Shown here one piece after another: positions 9,787-19,911 of a stretch of 64,000 nt of DNA. This stretch comes from Akkermansiaceae bacterium. Its GTDB lineage: Bacteria > Verrucomicrobiota > Verrucomicrobiia > Verrucomicrobiales > Akkermansiaceae. The notes below the pieces were generated by a model. It was not told where the DNA came from and searched no databases. It saw nothing but the letters and a program-made list of their open reading frames with translations. The DNA lies in contig CP059069.1 in assembly GCA_017798145.1 (NCBI GenBank), positions 2,465,226-2,529,225 of the forward strand. Reading direction: 5' to 3'. The translations under genes were made by a program, and so were the position numbers. Each line of letters opens with the position of its first letter. The first letter of the stretch is position 1.

Positions 9787-11226
9787 TCACGCCAAAATCC
9801 CCTCCACCACCTTCGCGGGGGTGACTCCGGTGGGCTTCTGGTTCAGTCCCTGGAAGCGGAAGGTGAACCTGTCGTGGTCCATGCCGAGGCAGTGGAGGAT
9901 GGTGGCGTTGAGATCGCGGATGTGCACGGGGTTTTCGACGATGTTGTAGGAGTAGTCATCGGTCAGCCCGTAGCTGGTGCCCGCCTTGGTGCCTCCGCCG
10001 GCGACCCATGAGCTGAAGCAGCGCCCGTGGTGGTCGCGGCCGGTGCCGAGCTTGCCCTGGCTGTAAACGGTGCGCCCGAACTCCCCGCCCCAGATGACGA
10101 GCGTGTCTTCGAGCAGCCCGCGCCGGTCGAGATCGGTGATGAGTGCGGCGGATGCCTGGTCGGTGTCATTGCACTGCGCCGCCAGGTGGGTGGGAAGGCT
10201 GAGGTGCTGATCCCAGCCGCGGTGGAAAAGCTGGGTGAAACGCACGCCGCGCTCGGCCATGCGGCGGGCGAGCAGGCAGTTGTAGGCGTAGGTGCCCGGG
10301 CGGCGGGCATCCTCGCCGTAGAGTTCGAAGACGGAATCCGGCTCGTCGGAAAGATCCGCAAGCTCCGGCGCGGAGGCCTGCATCCGGAAGGCCATTTCGT
10401 ACTGGCTGATGCGGGTCTGGATCTCCGGATCGCCCAGCTCGTCGTGGCGGATGCGGTTGAAGGCGGCGAGATCGTCGAGCATCGCGCGGCGGTCGCTGCG
10501 GGTGATGCCTGCGGGGTCGTTGAGGAAAAGCACAGGGTCTTTCCCGCTGCGGAACTGCACGCCCTGGTGGCTGGATGGCAGGAAACCGCTGCCCCAGAGA
10601 CGTGAGAAAATCGGCTGCCCCGGGTTTTTCCCCGTGCCTTGGGAGGTGAGGACGACGTAGGAGGGAAGGTTTTCGTTCATGCTGCCGAGCCCGTAGGAGA
10701 CCCACGAGCCCATGCTCGGCATTCCGGGAAACTGCGATCCGGTGTTGATGAAGGTGATACCGGGGTCGTGGTTGATCGCCTCGGTGTGCATGGAGCGTAT
10801 CACCGCGATCTTGTCCGCGATGCCTGAAGTGTATGGCAGGTATTCGCTGATCCACTGGCCGCTCTCGCCATGCTGCGCGAAGGGTTTCAGCCCCTTGCAA
10901 AGGGGGAAGCTTTTCTGCCCGGAGGTCATGCCGGTGAGCCGCTGGCCCTGGCGGACGGAGTCAGGGAGATCCTTGCCATGAAGTTTTTCCAGCTCCGGCT
11001 TGTAATCGAAGAGGTCGATGTGGGACGGCCCGCCGGATTGGAAAAGGTAGATGACTCGCTTTGCCTTGGGGGCGAAATGCGGGTTGCGCGCAGGCAGGGC
11101 GGCGGCGGGGATTTTCAGATCCGCCGCGAGCAGGCTGCGGGCGGCCATCGCGCCGAGGCCGAGCCCTGTCAGGCCGAGGAAGCTGCGGCGTGAGACGGCG
11201 TTGGCTGGGTGTTCGAGCGGGTTCAT
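9787..11226 (-). CDS. DUF1501 family protein with Tat signal (second copy)
   Basis: A 479-residue DUF1501 protein, clearly paralogous to the product of 2818-4275 (shared [22 protein letters not shown] and [11 protein letters not shown] blocks). The N-terminus carries a Tat signal ([11 protein letters not shown]13-R14). Its start codon overlaps the stop of the upstream PSD1 gene by 4 bp (11223-11226), so translation is probably coupled. Periplasmic; alkaline phosphatase superfamily fold; substrate unknown. Confidence 0.94.
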   Translation of the reverse strand: MNPLEHPANAVSRRSFLGLTGLGLGAMAARSLLAADLKIPAAALPARNPHFAPKAKRVIYLFQSGGPSHIDLFDYKPELEKLHGKDLPDSVRQGQRLTGMTSGQKSFPLCKGLKPFAQHGESGQWISEYLPYTSGIADKIAVIRSMHTEAINHDPGITFINTGSQFPGMPSMGSWVSYGLGSMNENLPSYVVLTSQGTGKNPGQPIFSRLWGSGFLPSSHQGVQFRSGKDPVLFLNDPAGITRSDRRAMLDDLAAFNRIRHDELGDPEIQTRISQYEMAFRMQASAPELADLSDEPDSVFELYGEDARRPGTYAYNCLLARRMAERGVRFTQLFHRGWDQHLSLPTHLAAQCNDTDQASAALITDLDRRGLLEDTLVIWGGEFGRTVYSQGKLGTGRDHHGRCFSSWVAGGGTKAGTSYGLTDDYSYNIVENPVHIRDLNATILHCLGMDHDRFTFRFQGLNQKPTGVTPAKVVEGILA

Positions 11227-13688
11227 GGCCTGTTGATGAGTTCGTCGAGGTTGAGGAGGATGGAGGCGAGCATCGCGTGGGCGGCGAGTTCCGGATTTTC
11301 TGCGCCGACGAGGAGCTTCGCGGCGGCGGGATCCTTTTCATAGCGGGCATGATGTTTTTCCAGCGCCTCAGCCAGCAGGGAAAGCTCCTCCGCCGTCGGC
11401 TCGCGCCCGGTCGCCATCCGGAAGCCGTAGCCGGCGCGGTTTGCCCCGCCCTCCGCGATCATGCGCCGCCCGAAGGCCACGGCGGCCTCCACGTATTGCG
11501 GCTCGTTCATCAGGACGAGCGCCTGCAAGGGGGTGTTCGTATTGCTGCGTATCACCGCGCAGGTCTCACGCGTGGGCGCATCGAAAATGGCCATGGACGG
11601 AGGCGGCGAGGTGCGTTTCCAAAATGTGTAGATGCTGCGGCGGTAAAGCGAATCTCCGCTGCCCGGCAGGAATATCTGGGCCGTGAAGGGATGCTGGTAA
11701 CCGAAGTGGCTGATCTCGCTCCACAGATCCGGCTGTGGCGGATGCACCCCGGGCCCGCCGAGCGTGGGATTGAGCAGGCCGCTGAGGGCGAGCGCCTGAT
11801 CGCGGATGATCTCCGCCGCAAGGCGCGAGCGCGGCGAGCGGGAAAGCAACTCGCAGCGCGGATCCTTCTCCAGCATTTCCGCAGTGGCAACGGCGGACTG
11901 GCGATAGGTTTCCGAGCTCAGGATGGTCATCAGGGTGCTGCGCAGATCCCAGCCGTTTTCCACAAGATCCACAGCCAGCCAATCGAGCAACTCCGGATGC
12001 GTGGGCCATGATCCCTGGTTCCCGAAATCGCCTGCCGTCTCGACGATGCCGCGCCCGAAGATCATCTGCCAAAGCCGGTTCACCGCGACGCGGGCCGTGA
12101 GCGGATTCTCCGCGTCAGTGACCCAGCGGGCGAGATCGAGCCGGGTCGCCTCCCCTTCCCCGCCGATCGCCGGAAGCGCCGATGGTGTGCCGGCCGTGAC
12201 CTCCTCGCCCGGCTGGTCGTAGGCGCCGCGCCCAAGGATGTGCGTCTTGCGGAGGCCGGGCTTGTGATCCATGACCATCACCGTGGTCTTGCCGCGCTTG
12301 ATCTCCTTTTCCAGCACGCCGATCTCCACATCGATGGTCTTTAGCGTGATGCCTGCCAGGCCCGCCAGCGGGCCACCGGCCTTGATGAAGGCCTCGTTGA
12401 GCGCCTTCCAGTGATCGTGGGTGCGCTCCGGGCGCGGGATATCTAACAGCTCTCGCGGAGCGGTGGCGGTGGCCTCCCAGGATTCGCGGGCGGCGACGAT
12501 TTCCGCCGAGGGATGGGAGCGGAGATATTGCAGCTCGGAGATCCTTTTGCCCACGCCGGCCATCCCGCCATCGCCGAGCGGCGACCGGTATTCGATGACA
12601 GGCGGCGAGCTGGCGTTCGTCGCGCCCTTGCCGCTCTCCGTGGAGCTGTTGAAAAATGCGAAGAAGCGGTAGTAATCCTTCTGCGAGATCGGGTCGTATT
12701 TGTGGTCGTGGCACTGGGCGCACTTCATCGTCAGTCCGAGCATGGAGGTCGCCACCGCATCGACCTTGTCGATCGCGTAGGCCACGCGGTATTCCTCCTC
12801 GATGGTGCCGCCCTCGTGGGTGTTCATGCTGTTGCGGAGAAAGCCGGTGGCCGCGATCTGATCCGGGGTGGCGCCGGGAATGAGGTCTCCGGCGAGCTGC
12901 TCGGTGACGAATTGGTCGTAGGGTTGGTTTTTCCGGAACGCGTCGATCACCCAGTCGCGCCAGCCCCACATGTCGCGGTGATCGTCGATGGAGAATCCAT
13001 GGGTGTCCGAGTAGCGGGCGGCATCCAGCCACGGCATCGCCATGCGCTCCGCGAAATGCGGCGAGTCCATCAGGGTGCGGATCCGTTTTTCCCAGCGATC
13101 CGGCGAGCTGTCCGCAAGGAAGGAATCGACTTCCGCAGGTGTCGGCGGCAAGCCTGTCAGGTCCAGGTGCAGGCGCCGCACCTGCGTCTCCGGTGGCGCG
13201 GGCGGGCTGGGACTGAGGCCTTTTTCCAGGAGGCCGGCGCGGACAAATCCGTCCACGGGATTTCCCCGGGTCTCCGCCTTGACCGGGGGCACGAAGGCCC
13301 AGTGCGGCTGGTACTCCGCGCCGTTCTTGATCCAGCTTTCGAGGATTGCGATCTGTTCCGGCTTCAGCGGCGGCAGGTGCGCCTTGGGCGGCGGCATCAT
13401 CATGTCCGGATCGGTGGAGAGGATGCGGCGCAGCATCTGGCTCTTGTCCGGATCCCCGGGAACGATGGCCGCCCCGTCATCGCGCGCTGCGATCGCCTCC
13501 TCGCGGATGTCGAGGCGCAGTTCCCCGCCGCGATGCTCCGGATCCTGCCCGTGGCAGAGGAAACAGTTTTCCGAAAGGATGGGGCGCACCTCGCGGTTGA
13601 AATCCGGCCCGGCGGCCGGCGCCGTGGAAGCGAGCGCAAGCAAGGCTACGGGAAAGCTTTTCCAGATGGGGATGGTGGCCTGTCTCAT
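11223..13688 (-). CDS. PSD1 protein: PSCyt1 haem domain, DUF1549, DUF1553
   Basis: An 821-residue exported protein. The chosen start ([10 protein letters not shown], 13688) gives a signal peptide of about 26 residues; an ATG at 13781 would add 31 unlikely residues. Next comes a PSCyt1 domain with a c-type haem motif, CFLCH (C42, C45, H46), and a downstream MMMPPP that may supply the axial Met. DUF1549 (from [11 protein letters not shown]) and DUF1553 (to the end) follow. Unlike the copy at 1-2811 there is no LamG insert between the two DUFs. It is coupled to the following DUF1501 gene by a 4-bp overlap. The haem suggests redox chemistry, but no reaction is established. Confidence 0.93.
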   Translation of the reverse strand: MRQATIPIWKSFPVALLALASTAPAAGPDFNREVRPILSENCFLCHGQDPEHRGGELRLDIREEAIAARDDGAAIVPGDPDKSQMLRRILSTDPDMMMPPPKAHLPPLKPEQIAILESWIKNGAEYQPHWAFVPPVKAETRGNPVDGFVRAGLLEKGLSPSPPAPPETQVRRLHLDLTGLPPTPAEVDSFLADSSPDRWEKRIRTLMDSPHFAERMAMPWLDAARYSDTHGFSIDDHRDMWGWRDWVIDAFRKNQPYDQFVTEQLAGDLIPGATPDQIAATGFLRNSMNTHEGGTIEEEYRVAYAIDKVDAVATSMLGLTMKCAQCHDHKYDPISQKDYYRFFAFFNSSTESGKGATNASSPPVIEYRSPLGDGGMAGVGKRISELQYLRSHPSAEIVAARESWEATATAPRELLDIPRPERTHDHWKALNEAFIKAGGPLAGLAGITLKTIDVEIGVLEKEIKRGKTTVMVMDHKPGLRKTHILGRGAYDQPGEEVTAGTPSALPAIGGEGEATRLDLARWVTDAENPLTARVAVNRLWQMIFGRGIVETAGDFGNQGSWPTHPELLDWLAVDLVENGWDLRSTLMTILSSETYRQSAVATAEMLEKDPRCELLSRSPRSRLAAEIIRDQALALSGLLNPTLGGPGVHPPQPDLWSEISHFGYQHPFTAQIFLPGSGDSLYRRSIYTFWKRTSPPPSMAIFDAPTRETCAVIRSNTNTPLQALVLMNEPQYVEAAVAFGRRMIAEGGANRAGYGFRMATGREPTAEELSLLAEALEKHHARYEKDPAAAKLLVGAENPELAAHAMLASILLNLDELINRP

Positions 13689-13802
13689 GATTCTCGAGCG
13701 CGAAAACAATTCCGCCTGAAGCAATACGCTCACAGCGGGGGAATCTTCGCATGAAGGTTCCATTTCGCAAGCCCGGGACACGCATGGGCACCCTGTGATC
13801 GC

Positions 13803-15158
13803 TCATCGCTCCAGCAAGCCGCGCAGTTTTCCCACCGCGAAGCCGATTTCCTCCGGAGAGACGCAGAATGGCGGGGTGAAGGCAAGCACATCCCCCGCAG
13901 GCCCGTCGGGAAGGGCGATGATCCCTGAGCGCAGGAGGGCTTTGATGGCTGCGAGGGCGCGTTCGCCGCTGTCGGTCTCCACGCCCATCATCAGACCCCG
14001 GCCGCGGATTTCACGGACACAGGGCAAGCTGACCAGGGCTTCCAGCGCCTCGCGGAGGCGATCCGCTGCGGCCCGCACCATGGCTTCCGTGCTTGGCTCC
14101 CGATAGCGGAACAGCGCTTCGAGAGCCATCGCACAGCCCATCGGATTCCCCAGGAAGGTGCTGGTATGCAGCGCCTCGCCCGCGCTTGGAGGCCAGCAGT
14201 CCATCACCTCTGCGGAGCCGACACAGGCGGAGATGGGGAATCCGCCGCTGAGGGCTTTGCCGAGGCAGATGAGATCCGGCACCACGCCCTCCCACTCGCA
14301 GGCGAACATTTTCCCCGTCCGCCAGAACCCGGTGTAGATCTCATCGAAAATCAGGACCGCGCCGACGGCATCGCACCACTCACGCAGGATTTTCAGGAAA
14401 CCATCCGGCGGCACCACGATCCCGCCGCGCCCCTGCACCGGCTCGACCAGCACAGCGCCGATGGAGAGCCCGTCGAGCTCCCAGAGATCGTCGGAAAATG
14501 TTTCCAGTTCCCCCGGCGTGCGCGGAAAAGGGAGCCGCTGGGTCACGGCCGCAAGCTGTCCCTCGAAGGGCTCGCGGAACCAGCCTATCCCCGCCCCCAG
14601 CAGCGTGCCATAACCCAGGCCGTGATATCCGCCCCCGAAGGAAAGGATCCCGCTCCGCCCCGTCGCCACCACCGCCGTTTTCAGCGCCGCCTCCACCGCC
14701 TCGAAGCCGGAATTTCCAAACAGGCACTTCCCCTTGCGGCCGGCCCATCTCCCGAAAGTGATTTCGGAGAGCGCCTCGCAGAGTTCCACCTTGATCCGCG
14801 CCGGGTGGACATCGCCCATCGCGTGCATCAGGGATGCGCTCTGCCCGCGCAGGGCATCCCCGGTGAAGCCGTAGCCCATGCCCGCCACCCCGAAGCCGCT
14901 GGTCATGTCGAGATACCGGTTCCCATCCACGTCCCACACGTTCGCCCCCTCCGCCCGCTCCCAGAAAATGGGCCAGTCATCTACTAGGAACGTAGTGTTC
15001 CGGCACTCCACCGCCGAGAGCCTCGCCGCCAGGGCATGGGATTTCCCGCCGGGGACATTTGTGAGGATCTCGGGTAGCACGGTGCGGAGCATCCGCATTG
15101 CGAGCCGGTCATTGAAGCGCAAAATGACCGGCTTGGCACAAGCCGGGGATTGCGGCAT
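13803..15158 (-). CDS. Class III (PLP-dependent) aminotransferase
   Basis: A 451-residue fold-type I PLP enzyme of the ornithine/acetylornithine/glutamate-1-semialdehyde class. Seen: the [22 protein letters not shown] entry block, [14 protein letters not shown] (PLP phosphate), the [18 protein letters not shown] motif with the PLP-contacting Asp, and [15 protein letters not shown] with the Schiff-base Lys. The amino donor cannot be assigned; the sequence is nearest to the 4-aminobutyrate/diaminobutyrate type by general look only. Start is uncertain: 15158 lies 3 bp after the upstream gene's stop, but [10 protein letters not shown] (15098) is also plausible. Probably cotranscribed with the GIY-YIG gene. 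Confidence 0.88.
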   Translation of the reverse strand: MPQSPACAKPVILRFNDRLAMRMLRTVLPEILTNVPGGKSHALAARLSAVECRNTTFLVDDWPIFWERAEGANVWDVDGNRYLDMTSGFGVAGMGYGFTGDALRGQSASLMHAMGDVHPARIKVELCEALSEITFGRWAGRKGKCLFGNSGFEAVEAALKTAVVATGRSGILSFGGGYHGLGYGTLLGAGIGWFREPFEGQLAAVTQRLPFPRTPGELETFSDDLWELDGLSIGAVLVEPVQGRGGIVVPPDGFLKILREWCDAVGAVLIFDEIYTGFWRTGKMFACEWEGVVPDLICLGKALSGGFPISACVGSAEVMDCWPPSAGEALHTSTFLGNPMGCAMALEALFRYREPSTEAMVRAAADRLREALEALVSLPCVREIRGRGLMMGVETDSGERALAAIKALLRSGIIALPDGPAGDVLAFTPPFCVSPEEIGFAVGKLRGLLER

Positions 15159-15161
15159 GCA

Positions 15162-15422
15162 TCACCCTGCGCTGACCAGCGCATGCTTCGCCTTCGCCCC
15201 GAGGCGCTTGATCCGCAGCTCCTCCTTGCTCGCCTCGGAGCGGTTGCCGACTTCGCGTCGATAGACGATTTCGAGCGGCAGCCGCCCGCGCAGGTATCTC
15301 GCCGCCTTCGGCCCCTGGGAAAGGTGCTCGGAAAAACGCCGTTCCACATCCGTGGCGATGCCGGTGTAGAGCGATCCGTCGCCGCAGCGGATGATGTAAA
15401 CCGACCAGGTGGAAGCGGGCAT
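15162..15422 (-). CDS. GIY-YIG nuclease superfamily protein (UPF0213-like)
   Basis: An 86-residue single-domain protein. The start MPASTWSVYIIRCGDG (15422) gives the usual family length. The GIY-YIG signature appears as VYII...LYTGIA, followed by the conserved DVERRFSEH with its catalytic-type Arg and KRLGAKAKHALV near the C-terminus. Members are small putative structure-specific nucleases; physiological role is unclear. Its stop lies 3 bp before the aminotransferase start. The other end faces the divergent EamA gene. Confidence 0.85.
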   Translation of the reverse strand: MPASTWSVYIIRCGDGSLYTGIATDVERRFSEHLSQGPKAARYLRGRLPLEIVYRREVGNRSEASKEELRIKRLGAKAKHALVSAG

Positions 15423-15597
15423 GGCCGCTTGTAGCGCCCACAGGGACGAAGGGAAAGGATTCCCCTGATTTCGCTTCCAAGCCGCTCTCCGGGTCACGAA
15501 GCTTCCGCGCATCAGCCCCTACCTCCAGCTCCATCTCCTGGTTTTCATTTTCGCGGCGACGACCATCCTCGGTCGTCTGGCTTCCGTCAGTGCTCCG

Positions 15598-16380
15598 GTG
15601 CTCATCACCTGGCGTTGCCTGATCGCGGCGGTCGCCGCTTTCCTGTGGATCGCGGCCATGCGGAACCGCAGGATCTGGCTGGGCTGGCGGAAGGTGGGGA
15701 AACTGCTCTGCATCGGTGCGATCATCGGGCTGCACTGGCTATGCCTGTTCGGAGCGGTCAAGATCGCCAACGTTTCCATCGCGCTGGCCGGACTGGCCAC
15801 CATGTCGCTGTTCACCGCCTTCGCGGAGCCGCTTTTCACCCGCCGCCGCATCCGACCCTTCGAGGTCTTCATCGGCCTGATCGTGGTGGTCGGGGTGTGC
15901 CTGATCGCAGGGGTGGAGCAAGCGCATTGGCTCGGCCTTCTCATCGCGCTGCTCAGCGCGCTGTTCGCGGCGATTTTCCTCGTCCTCAACGGCATGCTCA
16001 TGGTCGAAGGCGCGGATCCCATGGTCATGGTCGGCTGGGAAATGGCCGCCTCCGCCGCCGTCTGCCTTGCCGCCGTCCCAATCTTCGATCCCGCAGGCCT
16101 GCCCGCGCTCGGTGTCCGCGATGCATGGGATTGGCTCTGGATCGGCATCCTCGCGATCATCTGCACCGTCTTCGCGCAGGATCTGACCAACCGCCTGCTG
16201 CGCTCCCTCTCCGCCTACGACATCAACCTCGTCTCGAACTTCGAGCCGGTGTACGGCATCATCGCCGCCGCCCTCATTTTCAACGAGCATGAGAGCCTCA
16301 AGCCCGCCTTCTACCTCGGCGCGCTGACCATCATCCTGGCGAATTTCCTCCACCCCCTCCTGCGGAAGCGTTTCGGGTGA
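15598..16380 (+). CDS. EamA/DMT-family transporter, start codon unclear
   Basis: A 10-TM-type drug/metabolite transporter with two EamA repeats in the inner membrane; substrate unknown. From the first ordinary start (GTG, 15598) it is 260 residues and lacks its first helix. The same frame is open back to 15469 and reads, from 15511, ISPYLQLHLLVFIFAATTIL and then GRLASVSAPV, a convincing first helix. No ATG, GTG or TTG exists in frame between the TGA at 15466 and 15598. Either ATC (15511) or CTG (15538) is used, or an error or mutation removed the start. The C-terminus has the usual NFEPVYGIIAAALIFNE repeat-2 motif. Confidence 0.85.
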   Translation: MLITWRCLIAAVAAFLWIAAMRNRRIWLGWRKVGKLLCIGAIIGLHWLCLFGAVKIANVSIALAGLATMSLFTAFAEPLFTRRRIRPFEVFIGLIVVVGVCLIAGVEQAHWLGLLIALLSALFAAIFLVLNGMLMVEGADPMVMVGWEMAASAAVCLAAVPIFDPAGLPALGVRDAWDWLWIGILAIICTVFAQDLTNRLLRSLSAYDINLVSNFEPVYGIIAAALIFNEHESLKPAFYLGALTIILANFLHPLLRKRFG

Positions 16381-16477
16381 AAAGCGCCTCACCCCAGGAG
16401 CCGGGCGCTTCGTTCGTTTCGCCGGGCGCGTCGAATGCCGTCTTCCACGACCCTGGGGCTCAGCCAACATCAAGCGA

Positions 16478-17797
16478 CTAGCGCGCAACGGAAGCACCCG
16501 GGGTTTTGGAGTGCGCTTGTTGCGGGAAGTCGAAGGTCAAGACGAGCGGTTCGGTTCCCGTGTTCTCGATTTCGACACCACCGCGATCAAGCGCGGCTTG
16601 GGTGATGAATCCGATCTCGGGATAGATTTCGCCAAGCTTCATGTCCAGGTGATATCGCACTTCGAGTTTCCCAACCCGGCCGATGCCGCCATTGGTGTGA
16701 AACAGCGCGGGGCTTTCCGGGCAGAACTTGGTCTTGCTACCCGGCGCGACGATGAGGCGGAGAATCGAGGCCTTCTGGTCGCCGAGGAAATCACCGTAAA
16801 CGATCCACTTTGCATCCACCCCATCGCCTACAAATTCTTCGGCGGTGATGGCCGGGCGCGAATTCTTCTTCACGAAGTTCGGATCCTGGTTCGCCTCGAA
16901 GTCGAACGTTTCGACCAGGAATTCCCAGTCTTCGTGCCGGTTCTTCGGATAGTCCTCTTCGCGGCAGGCGTAAAACGCATCGGCCGCCCCGATCCGCCCA
17001 TCCAGCGTCAGATCCTCGGCCAGGAAATGCTCGTCCATCGTGACGTGCAACTCGTGCGTGCAAAGGTTCGTCGGTGAGTGCAGCACCCCGTTCGGCATCA
17101 CGAAGCCGTTATCAATGTGCATCATCGTGTGCGGAGACAAATGCCGGACGCCGTTATACTCGCCCTGCCCCCAGCTCTTCATGCAGGCGAGGAACTGATC
17201 CTTTGTCACGAACGGGTAGAGACCCATCGCCGTGGTGTGATAGTGCGACGGGCTGACTCCGGGATTGTCGTATGAATTGATGTCGTAAACTTCCCATTTT
17301 GCCCAGTGGAGGTGGTGGGGAATGGGGTTCAGGTTGTCGAATTTCTTGGACACGATGGGCCAGGTGACCTTGCCGAACAATTCCCTCGAAAGTGACGTGG
17401 CTTTCTCTCCCATGACGGCTCCAGGATTGGCCTCAATCAAATCCTGAAGTGAGATCACCTGACCGCTCGGCGTGAGGACGTGCGCTTCCCCCTCACGAAA
17501 AGGCGCCTTTCCCGTGCGGGTATCGATGACGCCTGTCACGATGGGCACGGTGCAGCACATCCAGACCTCATCGAGACCCGTCCCATTCATGTAGTCCGGG
17601 TAGTACGATTTCTCATCCAGGCGAAGGCGCCTTCCCGGCGTGCAAAATGTCCGGCCGGCATAGCGGTGGAGGAGTTGCAGCACCCCGTCGTTCTGATTGA
17701 TGATCTCATCGAGAATCGAATCCGATGCTCCATCGATGACATCGTGATGCGGGTATTCGTGCAGTTTGTCCGGGAGAATTGATGTCGAGGTGGGCAT
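16478..17797 (-). CDS. Cupin-like protein of unknown function
   Basis: A 439-residue cytosolic protein (no signal peptide). I do not recognise a named family. Several His-rich segments look like metal ligands of a double-stranded beta-helix: PHHLHWAKWEVYD, SPSHYHTTAMGLYP, SPHTMMHIDNGFVMP and THELHVTMDEH. The combination resembles class I mannose-6-phosphate isomerase-like or homogentisate-dioxygenase-like cupins, so a metal-dependent isomerase or oxygenase is possible but not shown. The ATG at 17797 (MPTSTSILPDKLHEYPHHD) is chosen over a TTG at 17833. It converges with the EamA gene and is divergent from the small gene at 17882. Confidence 0.75.
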   Translation of the reverse strand: MPTSTSILPDKLHEYPHHDVIDGASDSILDEIINQNDGVLQLLHRYAGRTFCTPGRRLRLDEKSYYPDYMNGTGLDEVWMCCTVPIVTGVIDTRTGKAPFREGEAHVLTPSGQVISLQDLIEANPGAVMGEKATSLSRELFGKVTWPIVSKKFDNLNPIPHHLHWAKWEVYDINSYDNPGVSPSHYHTTAMGLYPFVTKDQFLACMKSWGQGEYNGVRHLSPHTMMHIDNGFVMPNGVLHSPTNLCTHELHVTMDEHFLAEDLTLDGRIGAADAFYACREEDYPKNRHEDWEFLVETFDFEANQDPNFVKKNSRPAITAEEFVGDGVDAKWIVYGDFLGDQKASILRLIVAPGSKTKFCPESPALFHTNGGIGRVGKLEVRYHLDMKLGEIYPEIGFITQAALDRGGVEIENTGTEPLVLTFDFPQQAHSKTPGASVAR

Positions 17798-17881
17798 GGG
17801 AAATAGATTCCAAGCATTGAGAGATAGAGGCAAGAATTAATAGCGCTGGCGATGGAGGCTCACAAGAGATAGGGATAAGTC

Positions 17882-18214
17882 ATGTGGATACGCCTTCACG
17901 CCCTCTTCGCCGCTTCATGCCTTGCCTCCTCCTGCCGCATCTATGAGGGAGGTGGGGAGCCAGGTGTTCGGCTTAGGGTGGGTGAGTCAGCTGGAATCGT
18001 TGAACGAAATGTCACCTTGGTTTCACTCGGGAAATCCTCTGCTAGGGTGAAGATCGACTCAGGCCGTACAGCCCAGGTGCTGACCCTCGGTCATTACGAG
18101 CAGCTTGATTTCACTAGAGGCCTCGTGCTTCACGAATCGGATCCCGGAAAACAAACGGCCAGAATCACCGGATTTCGCATAAAACGGACACTCAACCCGT
18201 ATCAGCCGTTCTGA
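17882..18214 (+). CDS. Small predicted lipoprotein, unknown
   Basis: A 110-residue protein starting MWIRLHALFAASCLASSCRI. The N-terminus looks like a short signal peptide ending at a Cys (C12 or C18), so a lipoprotein is possible, though neither lipobox is canonical. The rest is a small beta-rich domain without a recognised family. Base composition is less GC-rich than its neighbours. It starts 84 bp from the divergent cupin-like gene. Confidence 0.6.
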   Translation: MWIRLHALFAASCLASSCRIYEGGGEPGVRLRVGESAGIVERNVTLVSLGKSSARVKIDSGRTAQVLTLGHYEQLDFTRGLVLHESDPGKQTARITGFRIKRTLNPYQPF

Positions 18215-18321
18215 AAAACGCCTAGGGAATCGCGAATCAGCTTTTCCGTGCTCCAGTCGAAGTTTTTACAGGCGGCGGAGACGCCACCCGTGACCCAAGG
18301 CGCGGGGACGCGCCTACTCCA

Positions 18322-18350
18322 TTGACGCTGGCGCAGGCTTGTTCCACGGT
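18322..18350 (+). promoter_or_regulatory. Candidate promoter of panE-like gene, leaderless spacing
   Basis: TTGACG (18322-18327, five of six to consensus), a 17-nt spacer, then CACGGT (18345-18350, weak but with the key A2 and T6). The ATG follows after 5 nt. A small hairpin (AGGCGCG/CGCGCCT, 18298-18315) lies just upstream. Confidence 0.4.
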
Positions 18351-18355
18351 GCGGC

Positions 18356-19285
18356 ATGGCGTGGGATTTCAACAAGGTGGCAATCGTTGGATCGGGCGCG
18401 ATCGGCCTGTATTATGGCGGCAGGCTGGCGGAGGCGGGAGGGGATGTGAGCTTCCTGGCGAGATCGGATTTCGATGAAATTTCCGGGAATGGCATACGGG
18501 CGGAGAGCGTTGCCGGGGGCTTCCATCTACCGGAGGCCAAGGTCTTCCGCAGCGCGGAGGAGACCGGTGCGGTGGATCTGGTGATCGTTGCCTGGAAGGC
18601 GACTGCGAACGGTTCGCTTGGCGCGGTGCTGCCGCCTCTTCTTCATGCCGGCACGCAGGTGCTGACCTTGCAGAACGGTTTGGGGAACTGCGAAAGCGTC
18701 GCGGAAATCGTGGGGGCGGAGCGTGTCTGCGGAGGGCTGTGCTTCGTGTGCATCAATCGTATCGCCCCCGGAACGGTATCGCACACCTCGGGAGGGAGGC
18801 TGACCATCGGGGAGTTCGCACCGGGCGTCCCGGGAAGGGCGGAGATCTTGGCGGCGCGTTTCCGGGAAGCGAAGATCCCCGCAGCCGCAACGGAAAACCT
18901 GTTGGTCGCCCAGTGGGAAAAGCTGATCTGGAACGTGCCTTTCAACGGCCTTTCGGTCGCCGAAGGCGGCAAGGACACGAAGGAGCTTCTCGCAGATCCC
19001 CGCATCGAGGCCGAGATCCGCCGCCTCATGGAAGAGGTTGTCGCCGCCGCGCGAGCCCAGGGGATTTCGCTCGATCAGGCCTTGGTTGATAAGAACATCG
19101 AGCGCACCCGCCCGATGGATGCCTACCGCCCTTCTACGATGATTGATTTCCTGGAAGGCCGCGAACTTGAACTCGGGCCGATCTGGGAGGAACCGATGCG
19201 GCGCGCGAAGGCGGCCGGGGTGGAGATGGCTGCGCTGGAAAAGCTGCTCCTACGTATGAAAAGGCGTTTGGCGGAACGGGGCTGA
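18356..19285 (+). CDS. panE: 2-dehydropantoate 2-reductase (ApbA/PanE family)
   Basis: A 309-residue NADPH-dependent reductase, ketopantoate to pantoate in coenzyme A synthesis. The Rossmann motif VAIVGSGAIGLYYGGRLAEAG is near the N-terminus (residues 8-28). Further blocks are LTLQNGLGN (about residue 100), KLIWNVPFNGLS with the catalytic-type Lys, and a C-terminal helix with RPSTMIDFLEGRELELG. Length is normal. It is monocistronic here; panB and panC are not adjacent. Several ApbA-family paralogues act on other ketoacids, so the exact substrate is inferred. Confidence 0.9.
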   Translation: MAWDFNKVAIVGSGAIGLYYGGRLAEAGGDVSFLARSDFDEISGNGIRAESVAGGFHLPEAKVFRSAEETGAVDLVIVAWKATANGSLGAVLPPLLHAGTQVLTLQNGLGNCESVAEIVGAERVCGGLCFVCINRIAPGTVSHTSGGRLTIGEFAPGVPGRAEILAARFREAKIPAAATENLLVAQWEKLIWNVPFNGLSVAEGGKDTKELLADPRIEAEIRRLMEEVVAAARAQGISLDQALVDKNIERTRPMDAYRPSTMIDFLEGRELELGPIWEEPMRRAKAAGVEMAALEKLLLRMKRRLAERG

Positions 19286-19639
19286 CAACTTGGTTTCTCT
19301 GCCTTTCACGCTTGCGGGCAGTGTCCCACCACCCCTTCGCCGGACCTATCGTCCCGCCCTCAAACAGTTTTGCCAGGGGCGAGGTCTTGCGGCGGCCCCC
19401 ACGTGAGATCATCACGATTTTGCTGTGGCCCAAGGAAACGAGCTCCGGACAGCAGTTCGTAGCGCGGGTGTTTTCCTGGGGCTCGTGCTGGCGATGGCTA
19501 CGTTCATGCTGTGCCCGAACAGCCCGAGCACCGCGAAGGGTTGCGCCGCGAACCACGACAGGACAGGCCGCGAACCCGCTTGCACCACCCAGGCATCCGG
19601 TTCGCAATTCATCGCACTGCCGGTGATTCCTTGTACCAT
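19286..19639. other. Stretch without an intact gene
   Basis: Several short overlapping open frames occur on both strands, but none has a convincing start, domain or composition. The segment runs into a PEP-CTERM tail (next entry), so it may be the degraded body of that gene. No transposon ends were seen. Confidence 0.5.
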
Positions 19640-19741
19640 GAGATCGATGTGTTAGGAACACCATCGGACATCCCCGAACCCTCTGTCGCCCTCCTCGGAG
19701 GACTTGGTGCAATGCTTCTGCTCCGCCGCAGAAGGTTCTGA
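19640..19741 (+). pseudogene. C-terminal remnant of a PEP-CTERM sorted protein
   Basis: In one frame the sequence reads YHEIDVLGTPSDIPEPSVAL and continues LGGLGAMLLLRRRRF before a stop. This is a textbook PEP-CTERM tail: the PEP motif, a hydrophobic helix and an Arg cluster. The EIDVLG stretch before it resembles the end of an exported PEP-CTERM protein. Upstream the frame becomes Arg/His/Pro-rich and looks non-coding, with no signal peptide in frame. It is best read as the 3' end of a frameshifted or deleted gene. A good terminator follows. Confidence 0.6.
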
Positions 19742-19771
19742 TTTTCATTCATGGCCATTAGTTCTCATATT

Positions 19772-19804
19772 CGCCCTGGCCGTTGATCCGGATCAGGGCG
19801 TTTT
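19772..19804 (+). terminator. Rho-independent terminator
   Basis: Stem CGCCCTG (19772-19778) pairs with CAGGGCG (19794-19800), and TTTT follows directly. The loop itself contains the palindrome GATCCGGATC. It sits 30 bp after the PEP-CTERM remnant and would have ended its transcript. Confidence 0.6.
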
Positions 19805-19911
19805 GATGTCGCCGCCGAAGGTGAGGCGGAGGGGAAGCCCACTGCGCCGGAAGTCAGGATTTCCTAAGGCGGCGCTCCGGCTGGAACTGCCACTCTGCCG
19901 CCCTGTTGCTT

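Noticed and set aside
12513..13754. + strand open frame over the second PSD1 gene, and a similar one over pta (8556-9824)
   Set aside because: Low-complexity shadows of well-supported minus-strand genes.
16383..16411. AAGCGCC/GGCGCTT stem after the EamA gene
   Set aside because: 15-nt loop and no T-run; too weak to call a terminator.
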